Shown: positions 27,932 through 38,454 of the stretch, in pieces | Layout of the letters: each line of letters opens with the position of its first letter | How positions within the stretch are numbered: position 1 is the stretch's first letter | Source: Rhizobium sp. Q54 | Lineage (GTDB): Bacteria; Pseudomonadota; Alphaproteobacteria; Rhizobiales; Aestuariivirgaceae | Direction of reading: 5' to 3' | DNA: 64,000 bases | NCBI GenBank assembly: GCA_945889445.1 | Contig: CAMDBX010000001.1 | Location: 1 to 64,000 of the forward strand | Translations under genes and position numbers: made by a program | Notes under the pieces: generated by a model | Told to the model about the DNA's origin: nothing | The model's input: only the letters and a program-made list of their open reading frames with translations | Databases searched by the model: none

Positions 27932-28389
27932 GGGATGGGAACTCCGGGCTCGTATTTCGCCACGCGCAGCATCAGCGTGGTCTTGACGTTCTCGACATTG
28001 GGGGCGCCGCTCAGGTCGCGGATGATGAAGTCCTGCAGCGAAGGAAGATCGCGCGCCACGCATTTGAGCAGGAAATCCGCTTCACCCGAAATCGCATAGG
28101 CCTCGCGCACCAGCGGCCACGCCGCAACGCGGTCGGTGAAGGCGCGCAATTCAGCCTCGGCCTGGCTCTTCAGCCCGACAAAAGCGAAGAGCGTGACGTC
28201 GAAGCCAAGTGCTGCGGCATCAAGCAACGCACGGTAGCCCACGATCACGCCCGCCCTCTCCAGCGCCTGCACCCGGCGGAGGCAGGGAGGCGGCGACAGC
28301 CCGACGCGGCTCGCGAGTTCGACATTCGTCACCCGGCCGTGGCGCTGCAGTTCGCGCAGGATTTTCCAGTCGGTGGCATCGAGCTCCAT
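27928..28389 (-). CDS. Lrp/AsnC family transcriptional regulator
   Basis: A 153-aa regulator: N-terminal HTH (LDATDWKILRELQRHGRV, then ELASRVGLSPPPCLRRV) and C-terminal RAM ligand-binding domain ending NVKTTLMLRVAKYEPGVP. It is divergent from trxB with a 300-bp spacer and overlaps the benE start by 4 nt. In Rhizobiales an lrp gene commonly sits between greA and trxB, as here. Confidence 0.93.
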   Translation of the reverse strand: MELDATDWKILRELQRHGRVTNVELASRVGLSPPPCLRRVQALERAGVIVGYRALLDAAALGFDVTLFAFVGLKSQAEAELRAFTDRVAAWPLVREAYAISGEADFLLKCVARDLPSLQDFIIRDLSGAPNVENVKTTLMLRVAKYEPGVPIP

Positions 28390-28689
28390 GGATGCCGCTG
28401 TAGCTCATCACAAGGAAGGATGCACCACTCCTGACCCGTGACCGGCCTGCGGCGGCCAGAAATCACAACCACTCGAAGGGCGCATTGCTCCGATATTGCA
28501 GCGCCACAGCGCTGTTGCTGCATGGCAGCACGAATAATGGGCGCAACCTGCGGAAGAACCACGCAAATTCCGGTCGGCGCGCCACGTCCGGGCGTTCGCC
28601 TCTGGCAGATGTTCACAACAGCTAGTCGTGGCTTTGCCGTTGCACCCAATTAAGCTATGCTGTTTTTTCATAGCAATTTGGAGCTCCTC
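28390..28689. other. Divergent lrp/trxB promoter region
   Basis: No gene seen. Two adjacent dyads, CAGCGC-CACA-GCGCTG (28499-28514) and TGCTGC-ATG-GCAGCA (28516-28530), lie mid-region and may be regulator sites. A hairpin GCTATG / CATAGC (28654-28674) precedes the trxB ribosome site. Confidence 0.4.
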
Positions 28690-29652
28690 ATGTCCGCCCG
28701 TCACGCCCGCGTGTTGATCCTGGGATCGGGACCCGCCGGTTATACCGCTGCCATCTATGCCGCCCGCGCAATGCTGAAGCCGATGCTGGTGCAAGGCATC
28801 CAGCCGGGGGGCCAGCTCACCATCACCACCGACGTCGAGAACTATCCCGGCTTCGCGGACGTGGTCCAGGGCCCGTGGCTGATGGAGCAGATGCAGGCGC
28901 AGGCGGAGCACGTGGGCACCGAGATCGTGTCCGACACCATCACCGAGGTGCGGCTCAAGGACAAGCCGATCTGGCTCAAGGGTGACTCTGGCACGGAATA
29001 CACCTGCGACGCGTTGATCATCTGCACGGGTGCCCAGGCCAAGTGGCTGGACCTGCCCTCCGAGCAGGCCTTCCGCGGCTTCGGCGTATCGGCCTGCGCG
29101 ACCTGCGACGGCTTCTTCTACCGCAACAAGCGCGTGGTCGTGGTGGGCGGCGGCAACACCGCCGTGGAGGAAGCACTGTTCCTCACGAATTTCGCCTCGG
29201 AAGTGATCGTCGTGCACCGCCGCAACGAATTCAAGGCGGAGCGCATTTTGCAGAACCGCCTGTTCAATCATCCCAAGATCAAGGTGATGTGGGACTCTGC
29301 GCTTGCCGATGTTCTGGGGACGGACAATCCGAAGGGCGTGACCCATGCCCGCATCAAGAACGTCAAGACCGGCGAAACACAGGACGTGGCCGTCGACGGC
29401 ATCTTCATCGCCATCGGCCATTCCCCGGCAACCGAATTGTTCACGGGCCAGCTGCCATTCAAGCAGGGTGGCTACCTCGTCACCGAGGCGCGCTCAACGC
29501 AGACGGCCATTCCCGGCGTCTATGCGGCGGGCGACGTGACGGATGATGTTTATCGGCAGGCGGTGACAGCCGCCGGCATGGGCTGCATGGCCGCACTTGA
29601 AGCGGAGCGTTGGCTCCATACACAGGCGGAGACGCGCCATGCCGCTGAATAA
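28690..29652 (+). CDS. trxB: Thioredoxin-disulfide reductase
   Basis: A 320-aa FAD/NADPH flavoprotein that reduces thioredoxin. FAD-binding GSGPAGYTAAIYAARA is N-terminal, the redox-active pair is in ACATCDGFF, the NADPH loop is GGGNTAVEEAL, and the second FAD motif is GVYAAGDVTDD. ATG at 28690 has GGAG 5 nt upstream; the open frame extends to 28657. The following LysR gene overlaps its 3' end by 14 nt. Confidence 0.97.
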   Translation: MSARHARVLILGSGPAGYTAAIYAARAMLKPMLVQGIQPGGQLTITTDVENYPGFADVVQGPWLMEQMQAQAEHVGTEIVSDTITEVRLKDKPIWLKGDSGTEYTCDALIICTGAQAKWLDLPSEQAFRGFGVSACATCDGFFYRNKRVVVVGGGNTAVEEALFLTNFASEVIVVHRRNEFKAERILQNRLFNHPKIKVMWDSALADVLGTDNPKGVTHARIKNVKTGETQDVAVDGIFIAIGHSPATELFTGQLPFKQGGYLVTEARSTQTAIPGVYAAGDVTDDVYRQAVTAAGMGCMAALEAERWLHTQAETRHAAE

Positions 29653-30547
29653 ACCGGTGATGGACTGGGACAAGCTGAGGATCTTCCACGCCGTTGCGGA
29701 TGCCGGAAGCTTCACCCATGCCGGTCACGAACTCGGCCTCTCGCAATCAGCGGTGAGCCGCCAGATCTCGGCACTGGAGGACGCGCTGAATGTGCCCCTC
29801 TTCCACCGCCACGCGCGCGGCCTCATCCTCACCGAGCAGGGTGAGATGCTCTATCGCACGGCCCATGAGGTGTTCACCAAGCTGACCGCCGCGCAAACGC
29901 GCCTGATGGACTCGAAGGAGAAGCCCTCAGGCGAACTCCGCATCACCACCACGGTGGGCCTTGGCTCCGTGTGGCTTACCCCGCGCCTCAAGGAGTTTTC
30001 CGAACTCTACCCGGAGATCGCGGTGACGCTGCTGCTCGACGACCGCGAACTCGACCTGTCGATGCGCGAAGCAGACGTGGCCGTGCGGCTGCGGCGCCCC
30101 ACGCAGCCCGACCTCATCCAGAGGAAGCTGTTCACGGTGCACCACCATCTTTATGCGTCTGCCGACTACCTCAAGAAGCACGGCATCCCGAAGTCGCTGG
30201 AGGACCTCGACAAGCACAAGATCCTCACCTTCGGACAGGCGCCCAATTACCTGACGCCCATCAACTGGCTCGAACATGTGGGCCGCCCCGAAGGCGACCC
30301 GCGCCCGGTGGCGCTGCGCGTGAACAACGCCTATGGCATGCGCCGCGCGGTGCAGGCGGGCATGGGCATCGCCTCGCTGGCCGACTATATCGTGCCGGAA
30401 GATTCAGGCCTGGTGCAGATCGACGTGCCGGTGGAGACCCCGGAGTTCGACACCTACTTCGTCTATCCGGAAGAACTGAAGGACACCAAGCGCGTGACGG
30501 TGTTCCGCGACTTCCTTGTCGCCAAGGCGAAGGAGTGGAGCTTCTAG
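29639..30547 (+). CDS. lsrB: LysR-type regulator, LsrB/VtlR-like
   Basis: A 302-aa LysR regulator: an N-terminal winged helix (WDKLRIFHAVADAGSFTHAG then LSQSAVSRQISALE) and a C-terminal effector domain. The position directly behind trxB with a 14-nt overlap is that of LsrB of Sinorhizobium and VtlR of Brucella/Agrobacterium, which control redox and envelope genes and small RNAs. The name rests on synteny plus resemblance, so treat it as probable. A terminator follows at 30584. Confidence 0.85.
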   Translation: MPLNKPVMDWDKLRIFHAVADAGSFTHAGHELGLSQSAVSRQISALEDALNVPLFHRHARGLILTEQGEMLYRTAHEVFTKLTAAQTRLMDSKEKPSGELRITTTVGLGSVWLTPRLKEFSELYPEIAVTLLLDDRELDLSMREADVAVRLRRPTQPDLIQRKLFTVHHHLYASADYLKKHGIPKSLEDLDKHKILTFGQAPNYLTPINWLEHVGRPEGDPRPVALRVNNAYGMRRAVQAGMGIASLADYIVPEDSGLVQIDVPVETPEFDTYFVYPEELKDTKRVTVFRDFLVAKAKEWSF

Positions 30548-30583
30548 GGGCTCCACCCCACTGCGGCAGATCCCAACGTTCAT

Positions 30584-30608
30584 GTTGCCCGGGCTTGACC
30601 CGGGCAAC
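30584..30608 (+). terminator. Intrinsic terminator after the LysR gene
   Basis: Perfect 10-bp stem GTTGCCCGGG / CCCGGGCAAC with loop CTTGA, followed by TTCTTTT. Confidence 0.8.
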
Positions 30609-30689
30609 TTCTTTTGAGGCAGCAAGGCGGATCGCCCGGTCACGCCCGGCGGAGGTGAACATCCGGCGACGGCGCTTGCCCCGCATACC

Positions 30690-30918
30690 CAAGCGTCATG
30701 GCTCCCATGTACAGTGGGTGCTTGCCGAGCGGGCGTGGCAAAGCCATCCTCGGCCTTACCGCGCAGTCCGGTGCGGAACACGCCGCTTATCTGTCTCCCC
30801 TTGCGGAGCGGCCGTCGGGTCCTCGCCCTCTCACCCCTGATCGGGCGGACAGGACCAAACCCTCGACATCGAGGGGAAACGGAAACTTCAAAGGCCAGTC
30901 CGTCGACTGGCCTTTTTC
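30690..30918 (+). ncRNA. Candidate small RNA ending in a strong terminator
   Basis: A canonical intrinsic terminator (30890-30915: stem AAAGGCCAGTC / GACTGGCCTTT, loop CGTC, then TTCTTTC) stands on the + strand about 340 nt behind the LysR gene, which already has its own terminator. No coding gene fills the space. The preceding stretch is structured: CCGCGC / GTGCGG near 30758 and CCTCG-ACAT-CGAGG near 30860. This suggests an independent transcript. The 5' end and identity are unknown. The hairpin could instead serve msrP on the other strand, where its T-tail is poor. Confidence 0.35.
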
Positions 30919-30920
30919 TT

Positions 30921-31883
30921 TCACATGAACAGCTTTTCGCTTTCGAGGTCCTTGTAGAGGTCGGCCACCTGCGCGCCATAGCCGTTGTAGAGCAGGGTCG
31001 GCACGCGCTCGCCGGCCCCCAGCACCTCTTCCGAGGCCTGGCTCCAGCGTGGGTGCGGCACCTCCGGGTTCACATTGGCCCAGAAGCCATATTCCTGCGG
31101 CCCCAGCTGCTCCCAGAAGCTCACCGGGCGCTCTGCCGTGAAACTCACGCGCACGATGCCCTTGATCGACTTGAAGCCATACTTCCACGGCAGGTGCAGG
31201 CGCAGCGGTGCCCCCATCGAGGTGGGCAGCGGCTTGCCATAGGCGCCCGTCACCATGAGCGGGAGATCGTTCATCGCCTCTGCCATGGTGACGCCCTCGA
31301 CATAGGGCCAGGGATAGCTGGTGAAGAACCCGTCCTTCTGCCCCGGCGCCACCTCCGGCTTGTTGAAGGTCTCGAAGCGCAGGTACTTGGCGTTCGATGT
31401 CGGCTTGGCAAGCTCCACCAGCCGCTTCAGCGGGAAGCCCGTCCACGGCACCACCATCGACCAGGCCTCGACGCAGCGATGCCGGTAGATGCGCTCCTCG
31501 AACGTCACCTGGGCGAACAGGTCGTCGATGGCAATCGTCGTGGGCTTTTCCACTTCGCCGTCAATCACGATCGCCCACGGGCGGATGGGCAACGCCTTCG
31601 ACGCGTCGGCGATGCGCTTGGATGAGCCGAACTCATAGTAGTTGTTGAAGGTGGTGGTGTATTCCGCTCCCGTCACCGGGCGGCCCGGGTCGGCATAGGC
31701 GGGGTTCAACTTGGCGGGGTAGAGCGAGACCGAGGGATCATCCTCCGCCCGGGCGGGCCTGGTCGCGGCAAGCGCCATGGCACCGGCGCCAGCGGCCATG
31801 AAGCTGCGGCGGTTGAGGAACACATGCTCCGGGGTGACGCGCGCCTCCGGAATTTCCCAGCCCCGATTGCGCTTGATCAACAT
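30921..31883 (-). CDS. msrP: Protein-methionine-sulfoxide reductase catalytic subunit MsrP
   Basis: Periplasmic molybdoenzyme (320 aa) that repairs oxidised methionine in envelope proteins. A twin-arginine signal (LNRRSFMAAGAGAMALAA) exports it folded with its cofactor. The molybdenum-ligand Cys is in YRHRCVEAWSMVVPW, within the SUOX fold; PLRLHLPWKYGFKSIKGIV is also typical. The membrane haem partner MsrQ, usually adjacent, is not seen on either side. Confidence 0.93.
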   Translation of the reverse strand: MLIKRNRGWEIPEARVTPEHVFLNRRSFMAAGAGAMALAATRPARAEDDPSVSLYPAKLNPAYADPGRPVTGAEYTTTFNNYYEFGSSKRIADASKALPIRPWAIVIDGEVEKPTTIAIDDLFAQVTFEERIYRHRCVEAWSMVVPWTGFPLKRLVELAKPTSNAKYLRFETFNKPEVAPGQKDGFFTSYPWPYVEGVTMAEAMNDLPLMVTGAYGKPLPTSMGAPLRLHLPWKYGFKSIKGIVRVSFTAERPVSFWEQLGPQEYGFWANVNPEVPHPRWSQASEEVLGAGERVPTLLYNGYGAQVADLYKDLESEKLFM

Positions 31884-32036
31884 CTCTCTCGTCTCCTGTA
31901 AACTGGGCGCACCATAGGCCCACCCCCATAACGAACGCCAATCAAGCCCCGATCACTTTCCCGGGATGGCGAGCGGCCGTTTCTCACGTCCAGATCATGC
32001 CGGAACGCCGTCTTCACCGGATGTGATGGCCGCGCC

Positions 32037-34088
32037 CTATGCTGCCTCGGACTTGCGCCCAGCCACCACCTGCTCGGCCGCACGGCCGCTGAGTTCGGCC
32101 ATGTGGTCGAGCGTGAAGGTGAAGGTGCCCACACCCGCCGTGGCGGAGCGCAATTCGATGATCAGCGAGGCCATTTCGGACTCCGGCATGTGGGCCTTCA
32201 CCGTGTCCCAGCCGGGCCAGCCGTCACGCCCGTCGAAGCCCAGCAACTGGCCGCGATGGCCGGTGACGATCTGGTTGATGCGCGAGGTGGCATCGCTCGG
32301 ACTATGGATTTCCACCGCCACAATGGGCTCAAGCAGCACCGGCGAGCACTGCGGCATACCCTCGGTCATGGCGATGCGCGCCGCCGTCTTGAACGCCATT
32401 TCGGAGCTGTCGACGTCATGGTACGAGCCGTCCGACAGGTTCACCGCGAAGTCGACGACAGGGAAGCCCAGCGGCCCGTGGCCCATCCACTCCCTCACGC
32501 CCTGTTCGACCGCGGGAATATACTGCTTCGGCACCACGCCGCCGGTGATGGTGTCGGTGAACTGGAAGCCGGAGCCGCGCGACAGAGGTGCGATCTCCAC
32601 CACCACGTCGCCATACTGGCCGTGGCCGCCCGACTGCTTCTTGTGGCGGCCACGGATCTGCACCGGCCTGCGGATCGTCTCCTTGTAGGCGATGCGGCGG
32701 GCCTTGGCCTGGGCATGAACGCCGAACTTGCCCGACAGCTTCTCCAACGCCACGCGCAGATGCATTTCGCCCTGGCCCCACAGCACCATTTCATGTGTGT
32801 CGTGATTATGCTCGAGGGAGAGCGAGGGATCCTCCTCGACAAGCTTGGCAATGGCGCTGGTGAGCTTCACCTCGTCCTTGCGGTCGTTGACCGAGATGGC
32901 GAAACCATAGACGCCGGGCGCGGTTTCGAGCGCCACCAGTTGCGGGGAATTACCTTTCGACGTCGACAGCGTGTCACCGGTGCGGGCACCCTCGAGGCGG
33001 CCGAGTGCAACGGTGTCGCCGGCCACCGCCTTCTGCACCTTGGCCGGTGTCGAGCCCATCAGCGTGAAGACGCCGGCCACGCGGCTGTCCTGGCCTTGTG
33101 CACCACGCAGCACGGCGCCATCCGCCACCTCACCCGACAGCACGCGCGACAACGACAGCTTGCCGCCATGCGCGGTGTGGAAGGTCTTCAGCACCTGCAC
33201 CGTCGTGCCGTTGGGCTTGAGGCCCAGCCGCTTCGCGGTTTCGGCGATCGATGGCGCCTCGTGGCGAAGCGCTTTGAGCAGGCGCTCGATGCCGGTGCCA
33301 TGCTCGGCCGAGCCGAACAGCACCGGCGTGATGAAACCATCCGCCAACTCGCTGGCGAGGTCGCTGAAGATGCGGTCACGCGGCGGCTCCATGTCAGAGA
33401 GCAGCTGCTCCATCAGCTCGTCGTCATGGTCGGCCAGGCGCTCCAGCATGGCGAAGCGTTGCGACTTCTCGAGCTCCGCCATGTCATCCGGCATGTCGAT
33501 GAGCCTGCTCTCGAGGTGCTCCTGGTAGACGAAGGCGCGCTCCAGCGCGAGGTCCACGAAGCCCGTCACGATCGAGCCGTTCATGATGGGCAACTGACGC
33601 AGGATCAGTGGCTTCGATGATGCGGGCTGCAGCCATTCGAGCACGTTGCGCGGCGAAGAGTCGGTCTTGTCCACCTTGTTGATGAACAGGATGCGCGGCA
33701 GGTTGATCTCGTCCAGCTGCTTGAGGATCAGCTGCAGGGCCGGTGCCTTCTTGTCGTCCGCCTCGCAGACGACGATGGCAACATCGGCGCCTGCCAGCGC
33801 GGCGCGCTGCTCCTGCGCGAATTCGACGGAGCCCGGGCAATCGAGGAAGGTGTAGCTGTCGCCGAGGTAGGTGGCGGTCGCGGCATTGAGTTCGATGCTC
33901 ATGCCATGGGCGCGCGCCTCGGGTGCTGCATCGCCGATGGTGGACTTTTCAGACACCCTGCCCTGACGCGCGATGGCGCCGGTGCGGAACAGGATGGCTT
34001 CGAGGAGTGTGGTCTTGCCGCTGAGATAGGGGCCCACCAGTGCGACGCACCGCGAGCCCTGAGGCCTTCTGCCGGTTTGGGTATCCAT
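32037..34088 (-). CDS. Elongation factor G-like protein
   Basis: A 683-aa translational GTPase related to EF-G. The G motifs are atypical but present: P-loop GPYLSGKTT, DCPGSV (G3) and NKVD (G4). The C-terminal EF-G domains IV/V include TITGGVVPKQYIPAVEQGV. This subfamily (fusA2-like) lacks a proven role in translocation; the canonical fusA would be elsewhere. ATG at 34088 has AAGGAG about 9 nt upstream, favouring it over the TTG at 34094. Transcribed alone. Confidence 0.88.
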   Translation of the reverse strand: MDTQTGRRPQGSRCVALVGPYLSGKTTLLEAILFRTGAIARQGRVSEKSTIGDAAPEARAHGMSIELNAATATYLGDSYTFLDCPGSVEFAQEQRAALAGADVAIVVCEADDKKAPALQLILKQLDEINLPRILFINKVDKTDSSPRNVLEWLQPASSKPLILRQLPIMNGSIVTGFVDLALERAFVYQEHLESRLIDMPDDMAELEKSQRFAMLERLADHDDELMEQLLSDMEPPRDRIFSDLASELADGFITPVLFGSAEHGTGIERLLKALRHEAPSIAETAKRLGLKPNGTTVQVLKTFHTAHGGKLSLSRVLSGEVADGAVLRGAQGQDSRVAGVFTLMGSTPAKVQKAVAGDTVALGRLEGARTGDTLSTSKGNSPQLVALETAPGVYGFAISVNDRKDEVKLTSAIAKLVEEDPSLSLEHNHDTHEMVLWGQGEMHLRVALEKLSGKFGVHAQAKARRIAYKETIRRPVQIRGRHKKQSGGHGQYGDVVVEIAPLSRGSGFQFTDTITGGVVPKQYIPAVEQGVREWMGHGPLGFPVVDFAVNLSDGSYHDVDSSEMAFKTAARIAMTEGMPQCSPVLLEPIVAVEIHSPSDATSRINQIVTGHRGQLLGFDGRDGWPGWDTVKAHMPESEMASLIIELRSATAGVGTFTFTLDHMAELSGRAAEQVVAGRKSEAA

Positions 34089-34227
34089 GGACAATGCTCC
34101 TTTGACTGCGGAAACTCAGTGCAGCGAAGGACCGCCCTTCTCGAATACCAGTGTCACCACTCCAGGGCGGTTCCACGTGGTCAAGACTGACTCCGTTCAG
34201 GACTCCCGGCAAGCGAATTCCCAAACG

Positions 34228-34261
34228 CGAAAAGACCCGGCGTTGCCGCCGGGCCTTTTCG
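34228..34261 (-). terminator. Bidirectional terminator between DUF992 and EF-G-like genes
   Basis: A long stem from CGAAAAG (34228) to CTTTTCG (34261) with a GC-rich core CCCGGCG / CGCCGGG and one mismatch. It provides A and T flanks on both sides, so it can terminate the minus-strand DUF992 gene just upstream. Confidence 0.75.
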
Positions 34262-34279
34262 GAACATCATCCCGGAGGA

Positions 34280-34750
34280 TTACTTCTTGACGGCCTTGAG
34301 GCGCAGCGCGGCGACACCGGCAGCCACGTTCAGGCCGGTCTGGGCCTGGACGCTGAGCGGCTGCAGCGCGATCGACTTGTTGCCACCGCCGACCAGCACG
34401 TTGGCACCGAGACCAACGGCGACCGTGGCTTCAGCCGAAGCGCCGGCATAGCGGCCCTGCAGCGCACCCTTGGAAATCTGGCCCGGGGCGAAGACAATCC
34501 AGCTAATGACACCCTTGCCGGTGAAGCCGATGTCGATGCCCAACTTCTCGATCGTGCCCTTGTAGTACTCCGTGCCACCGACGGCGCGGTCGAACTTGCA
34601 CTTCACCGTCTTGGACGAGGCGAGGATCATGCCGACGCCGGCCGACACGTCGCAGTTGAGAACGCCGATCTTCACGCCGCTCTGCTTGGCGAAGGCCGGG
34701 GAGGCCGCGAGGCCAAGGGTAACGAGAGCCGCGAGGGCAAGTTTCTTCAT
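34280..34750 (-). CDS. DUF992 domain-containing exported protein
   Basis: A 156-aa protein with a signal peptide ending PAFAKQ. The DUF992 domain begins VKIGVLNCDVSAGVGMILAS and contains a second cysteine (VKCKF), probably disulphide-bonded to the first. It has a glycine-rich C-terminal half (VGLGANVLVGGGNKSIALQP). Predicted periplasmic or outer-membrane-associated; function unknown. A paralogue lies 121 bp upstream on the same strand, but a hairpin between them suggests separate transcripts. Confidence 0.88.
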   Translation of the reverse strand: MKKLALAALVTLGLAASPAFAKQSGVKIGVLNCDVSAGVGMILASSKTVKCKFDRAVGGTEYYKGTIEKLGIDIGFTGKGVISWIVFAPGQISKGALQGRYAGASAEATVAVGLGANVLVGGGNKSIALQPLSVQAQTGLNVAAGVAALRLKAVKK

Positions 34751-34835
34751 GTGACTGTGTCTCCTATTTCACGGACTAGGCTAGAGGCCCGCATTATGTC
34801 AGGAATTGGGCCTGTCAGATAGCAGGAACGTAAGG

Positions 34836-34860
34836 GCAGTTAACCCGCAGGGTTAACTGC
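34836..34860 (-). terminator. Hairpin behind the second DUF992 gene
   Basis: Perfect 11-bp stem GCAGTTAACCC / GGGTTAACTGC around GCA, 11 nt after the stop at 34872. No T-run on the minus strand. Confidence 0.5.
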
Positions 34861-34871
34861 CAAACGCTGGA

Positions 34872-35330
34872 TCAGGGAACGTATTCGAGCTTGAAGGACG
34901 CAAGGCCCGCCGCAACGTTCACGCCCGCCTGGCCTTCCACGCTGACCGGCTGCAGCGCAACCGAGTTCTGCGAGCCGCCGACCAGCACATTGGCGCCGAG
35001 GCCAACGGCGAAGGCGGCGCTGGCGGTTGCACCGGCATAGGTTCCGGCGAGCGCGCCCTTGCCCACCTGGCCCGGCGAGAACACCGCCCAGGACATGACG
35101 GCACCCGCCGTCACACCGATGTCGATGCCGACCTGGGTGATGCGGCCCTTGTAGATTTCCGCGCCGTTCGGGCCCTGGAAGGTGCAACTGGCCGATTCCG
35201 TTCCGCCGAGGATCAGGCCAATGGAGCCCGACACGTCACAGACCAGCATGCCGAGCTTGACGCCCGTATCGGCCTGGGCCGGCAGTGCGAGGAGGCCGAG
35301 GGCCAGGATCGATGCAGCAATTTTCTTCAT
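34872..35330 (-). CDS. DUF992 domain-containing exported protein (paralogue)
   Basis: A 152-aa paralogue of the neighbouring gene: signal peptide ending LPAQA, VKLGMLVCDVSGSIGLILGG, a second Cys in SCTFQ, and a C-terminal GLGANVLVGGSQNSVALQPV. The two proteins align over their whole length, so the pair arose by tandem duplication but has diverged substantially. Function unknown. Confidence 0.88.
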   Translation of the reverse strand: MKKIAASILALGLLALPAQADTGVKLGMLVCDVSGSIGLILGGTESASCTFQGPNGAEIYKGRITQVGIDIGVTAGAVMSWAVFSPGQVGKGALAGTYAGATASAAFAVGLGANVLVGGSQNSVALQPVSVEGQAGVNVAAGLASFKLEYVP

Positions 35331-35370
35331 GGGTAACGTCCTTTTCGGTTTGGTTCTTCAGCAGCTACTC

Positions 35371-35880
35371 TTACTGACCGCCTGCCAGGAAATCCGGCTT
35401 GCCCAACTCGATTCCATTGTGGCGGAGGATGGCATAAGCGGTGGTCAGGTGAAAGTAGAAGTTGGGTTTGGCCCACGTCTCGAGATACACAAAACCCTTG
35501 AAATTCAACTCCCTGCCGCCCGCCTTGATGGCGATGTCGCGGTTTTCGGACCCTGCGAACTGCTCCGGATTGAGGCCAGACAGGAACGTCACGGTCTTGC
35601 TGATTCGGGACTGTAGCTCGTCGAAGCTCTTTTCCTCATCCGGCCAACTCGGCACGGCGATGCCGGCCAGGCGTGCACCTGCCCCCTTGGCGGCGTCAGA
35701 TGCGATCTGCACCTGACGGGTGAGTGCGAACATGTCAGGGAAAAGACGGGCATTGAGGATGGTCGACGGATCGATCTTTTTTGCCGCGCAATGTGCCTCG
35801 GCCTTCTTCAGGATCACGGAGAGCGAGCCCAGGAAGTGCACGAAGACCGGTACCGAAGCGTCATACATGTTCATCGCCAT
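35371..35880 (-). CDS. DUF1993 family protein
   Basis: A 169-aa all-helical protein of the DUF1993 family, related in fold to DinB-like four-helix bundles. Indicators are MYDASVPVFVHFLGSLSVIL at the N-terminus, PDMFALTRQVQIASDAAKGA, and the C-terminal histidines in NFYFHLTTAYAILRHNG. GGAG precedes ATG 35880. The aspartate aminotransferase gene ends 7 nt upstream, so the two form an operon. Function unknown. Confidence 0.85.
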   Translation of the reverse strand: MAMNMYDASVPVFVHFLGSLSVILKKAEAHCAAKKIDPSTILNARLFPDMFALTRQVQIASDAAKGAGARLAGIAVPSWPDEEKSFDELQSRISKTVTFLSGLNPEQFAGSENRDIAIKAGGRELNFKGFVYLETWAKPNFYFHLTTAYAILRHNGIELGKPDFLAGGQ

Positions 35881-35887
35881 CACTCCT

Positions 35888-37162
<1,275 letters not shown>

Positions 37163-37199
37163 TCAACCGGCGGGGCAAAATACGCTAGAAAGCCATTCC

Positions 37200-38381
37200 A
37201 TGAACGACCACCCCATGCTCATTGCCGGCGGCGGCATCGGCGGACTGGCGGCAGCCCTGGGGCTGGCACGGCAGGGCATGCCGGTGCGCCTGTTCGAGCA
37301 GGCGCCAGCCTTCGAGGAGGTTGGTGCAGGGTTGCAAATGTCGCCCAACGGGGTGCGCGCGCTGAAGGCGCTGGGCGCGTGGGAGGCGGTCGAGCCGGCT
37401 TGCGTCATCCCTTCCGAGATCCACATGCGTGACGGCCGGTCGGGCGCGCTCCTGCAGCGCATCCGGCTGGGCAAGACCTTCGAGGAGCGTTTCGGCGCTC
37501 CCTACCGCGTCTGCCACCGGGCAGACCTGCTGGCGGGCCTGGTCGCCTCCGCCCGGTGCAATTTCGCCATCGAACTCAACACCGGCAGGCGCGTCAGCGG
37601 CCTCGACGACAGCGGCGAGGCCACACGCCTCGATTTCGCCGACGGCACCTTCGCGAAAGGCGCGGGCGTGATCGCGGCCGACGGCATCGGCTCGGCGCTG
37701 CGCACCGCTGTGGCGGGCGAGGTGGCGCCAACGCCCCGCGGCGTGACCCTCTATCGCAGCCTGATGCCGCTTCAACGCGTGCCGCCGGAGATCGAGGCCG
37801 ATTGCGTGACGCTGTGGGTCTGCCCCGGCGCGCATGTGGTGCATTACCCGGTTTCGAACTGGCGCAACTTCAACATTGTGGTGGCGGTCGATGGCACGCT
37901 GCCGGACGAGGGCTGGAAGACCCCCGCCCCTGCCGGCGAGGTAACGCGGCGTCTGCCGGGCGTGTGTGAGGAACTGGCGCTGCTGCTGGCCGCCCCGGCC
38001 GCATGGATGCGCTGGCCGGGGGTGGACCTTCCAGCACTGCCACGCTGGTCGTCCGGCCGCGTGGCACTGCTGGGCGATGCTGCCCACGCCACCCTGCCCT
38101 TCCTCGCGCAGGGCGCCGTCATGGCACTGGAGGACGCGGTGGTGCTCTCCCGCGAGATTGCCGGCACGCCGGACCTCGCCGCCGCCTTCAGCGCCTATGA
38201 GCGCCAGCGCCGCGAACGCACCGCAAGGGTGCAGGAGCAGTCGCGCCGCCAGAGCCGCATCTACCACGCGTCGGGCGCCATGGCGGCGGCGCGCAACCTC
38301 ACCCTGCGCCTCGCGGGCCCCTCCTTCGCGCTCGGCCGGCTGGAATGGATCTACCGCTGGACGCCGGAGGCAACGGGCTGA
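37200..38381 (+). CDS. FAD-dependent aromatic monooxygenase, salicylate hydroxylase-like
   Basis: A 393-aa group A flavin monooxygenase. It has GGGIGGLAAALGLARQG for FAD binding, the DG motif in AADGIGSALRTA, and GDAAHATLPFLAQGA, the second FAD motif. MSPNGVRALKALG is typical of salicylate and 3-hydroxybenzoate 6-hydroxylases. The substrate is probably a small aromatic acid, but no ring-cleavage genes are nearby, so the pathway is unresolved. Confidence 0.87.
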   Translation: MNDHPMLIAGGGIGGLAAALGLARQGMPVRLFEQAPAFEEVGAGLQMSPNGVRALKALGAWEAVEPACVIPSEIHMRDGRSGALLQRIRLGKTFEERFGAPYRVCHRADLLAGLVASARCNFAIELNTGRRVSGLDDSGEATRLDFADGTFAKGAGVIAADGIGSALRTAVAGEVAPTPRGVTLYRSLMPLQRVPPEIEADCVTLWVCPGAHVVHYPVSNWRNFNIVVAVDGTLPDEGWKTPAPAGEVTRRLPGVCEELALLLAAPAAWMRWPGVDLPALPRWSSGRVALLGDAAHATLPFLAQGAVMALEDAVVLSREIAGTPDLAAAFSAYERQRRERTARVQEQSRRQSRIYHASGAMAAARNLTLRLAGPSFALGRLEWIYRWTPEATG

Positions 38382-38454
38382 TCACCAAATCGTGTGGAAT
38401 GGAGCGGCCCTCCGCTGCGTATCATCATCAGAACTCATTCCTCGGGAGGAACTC

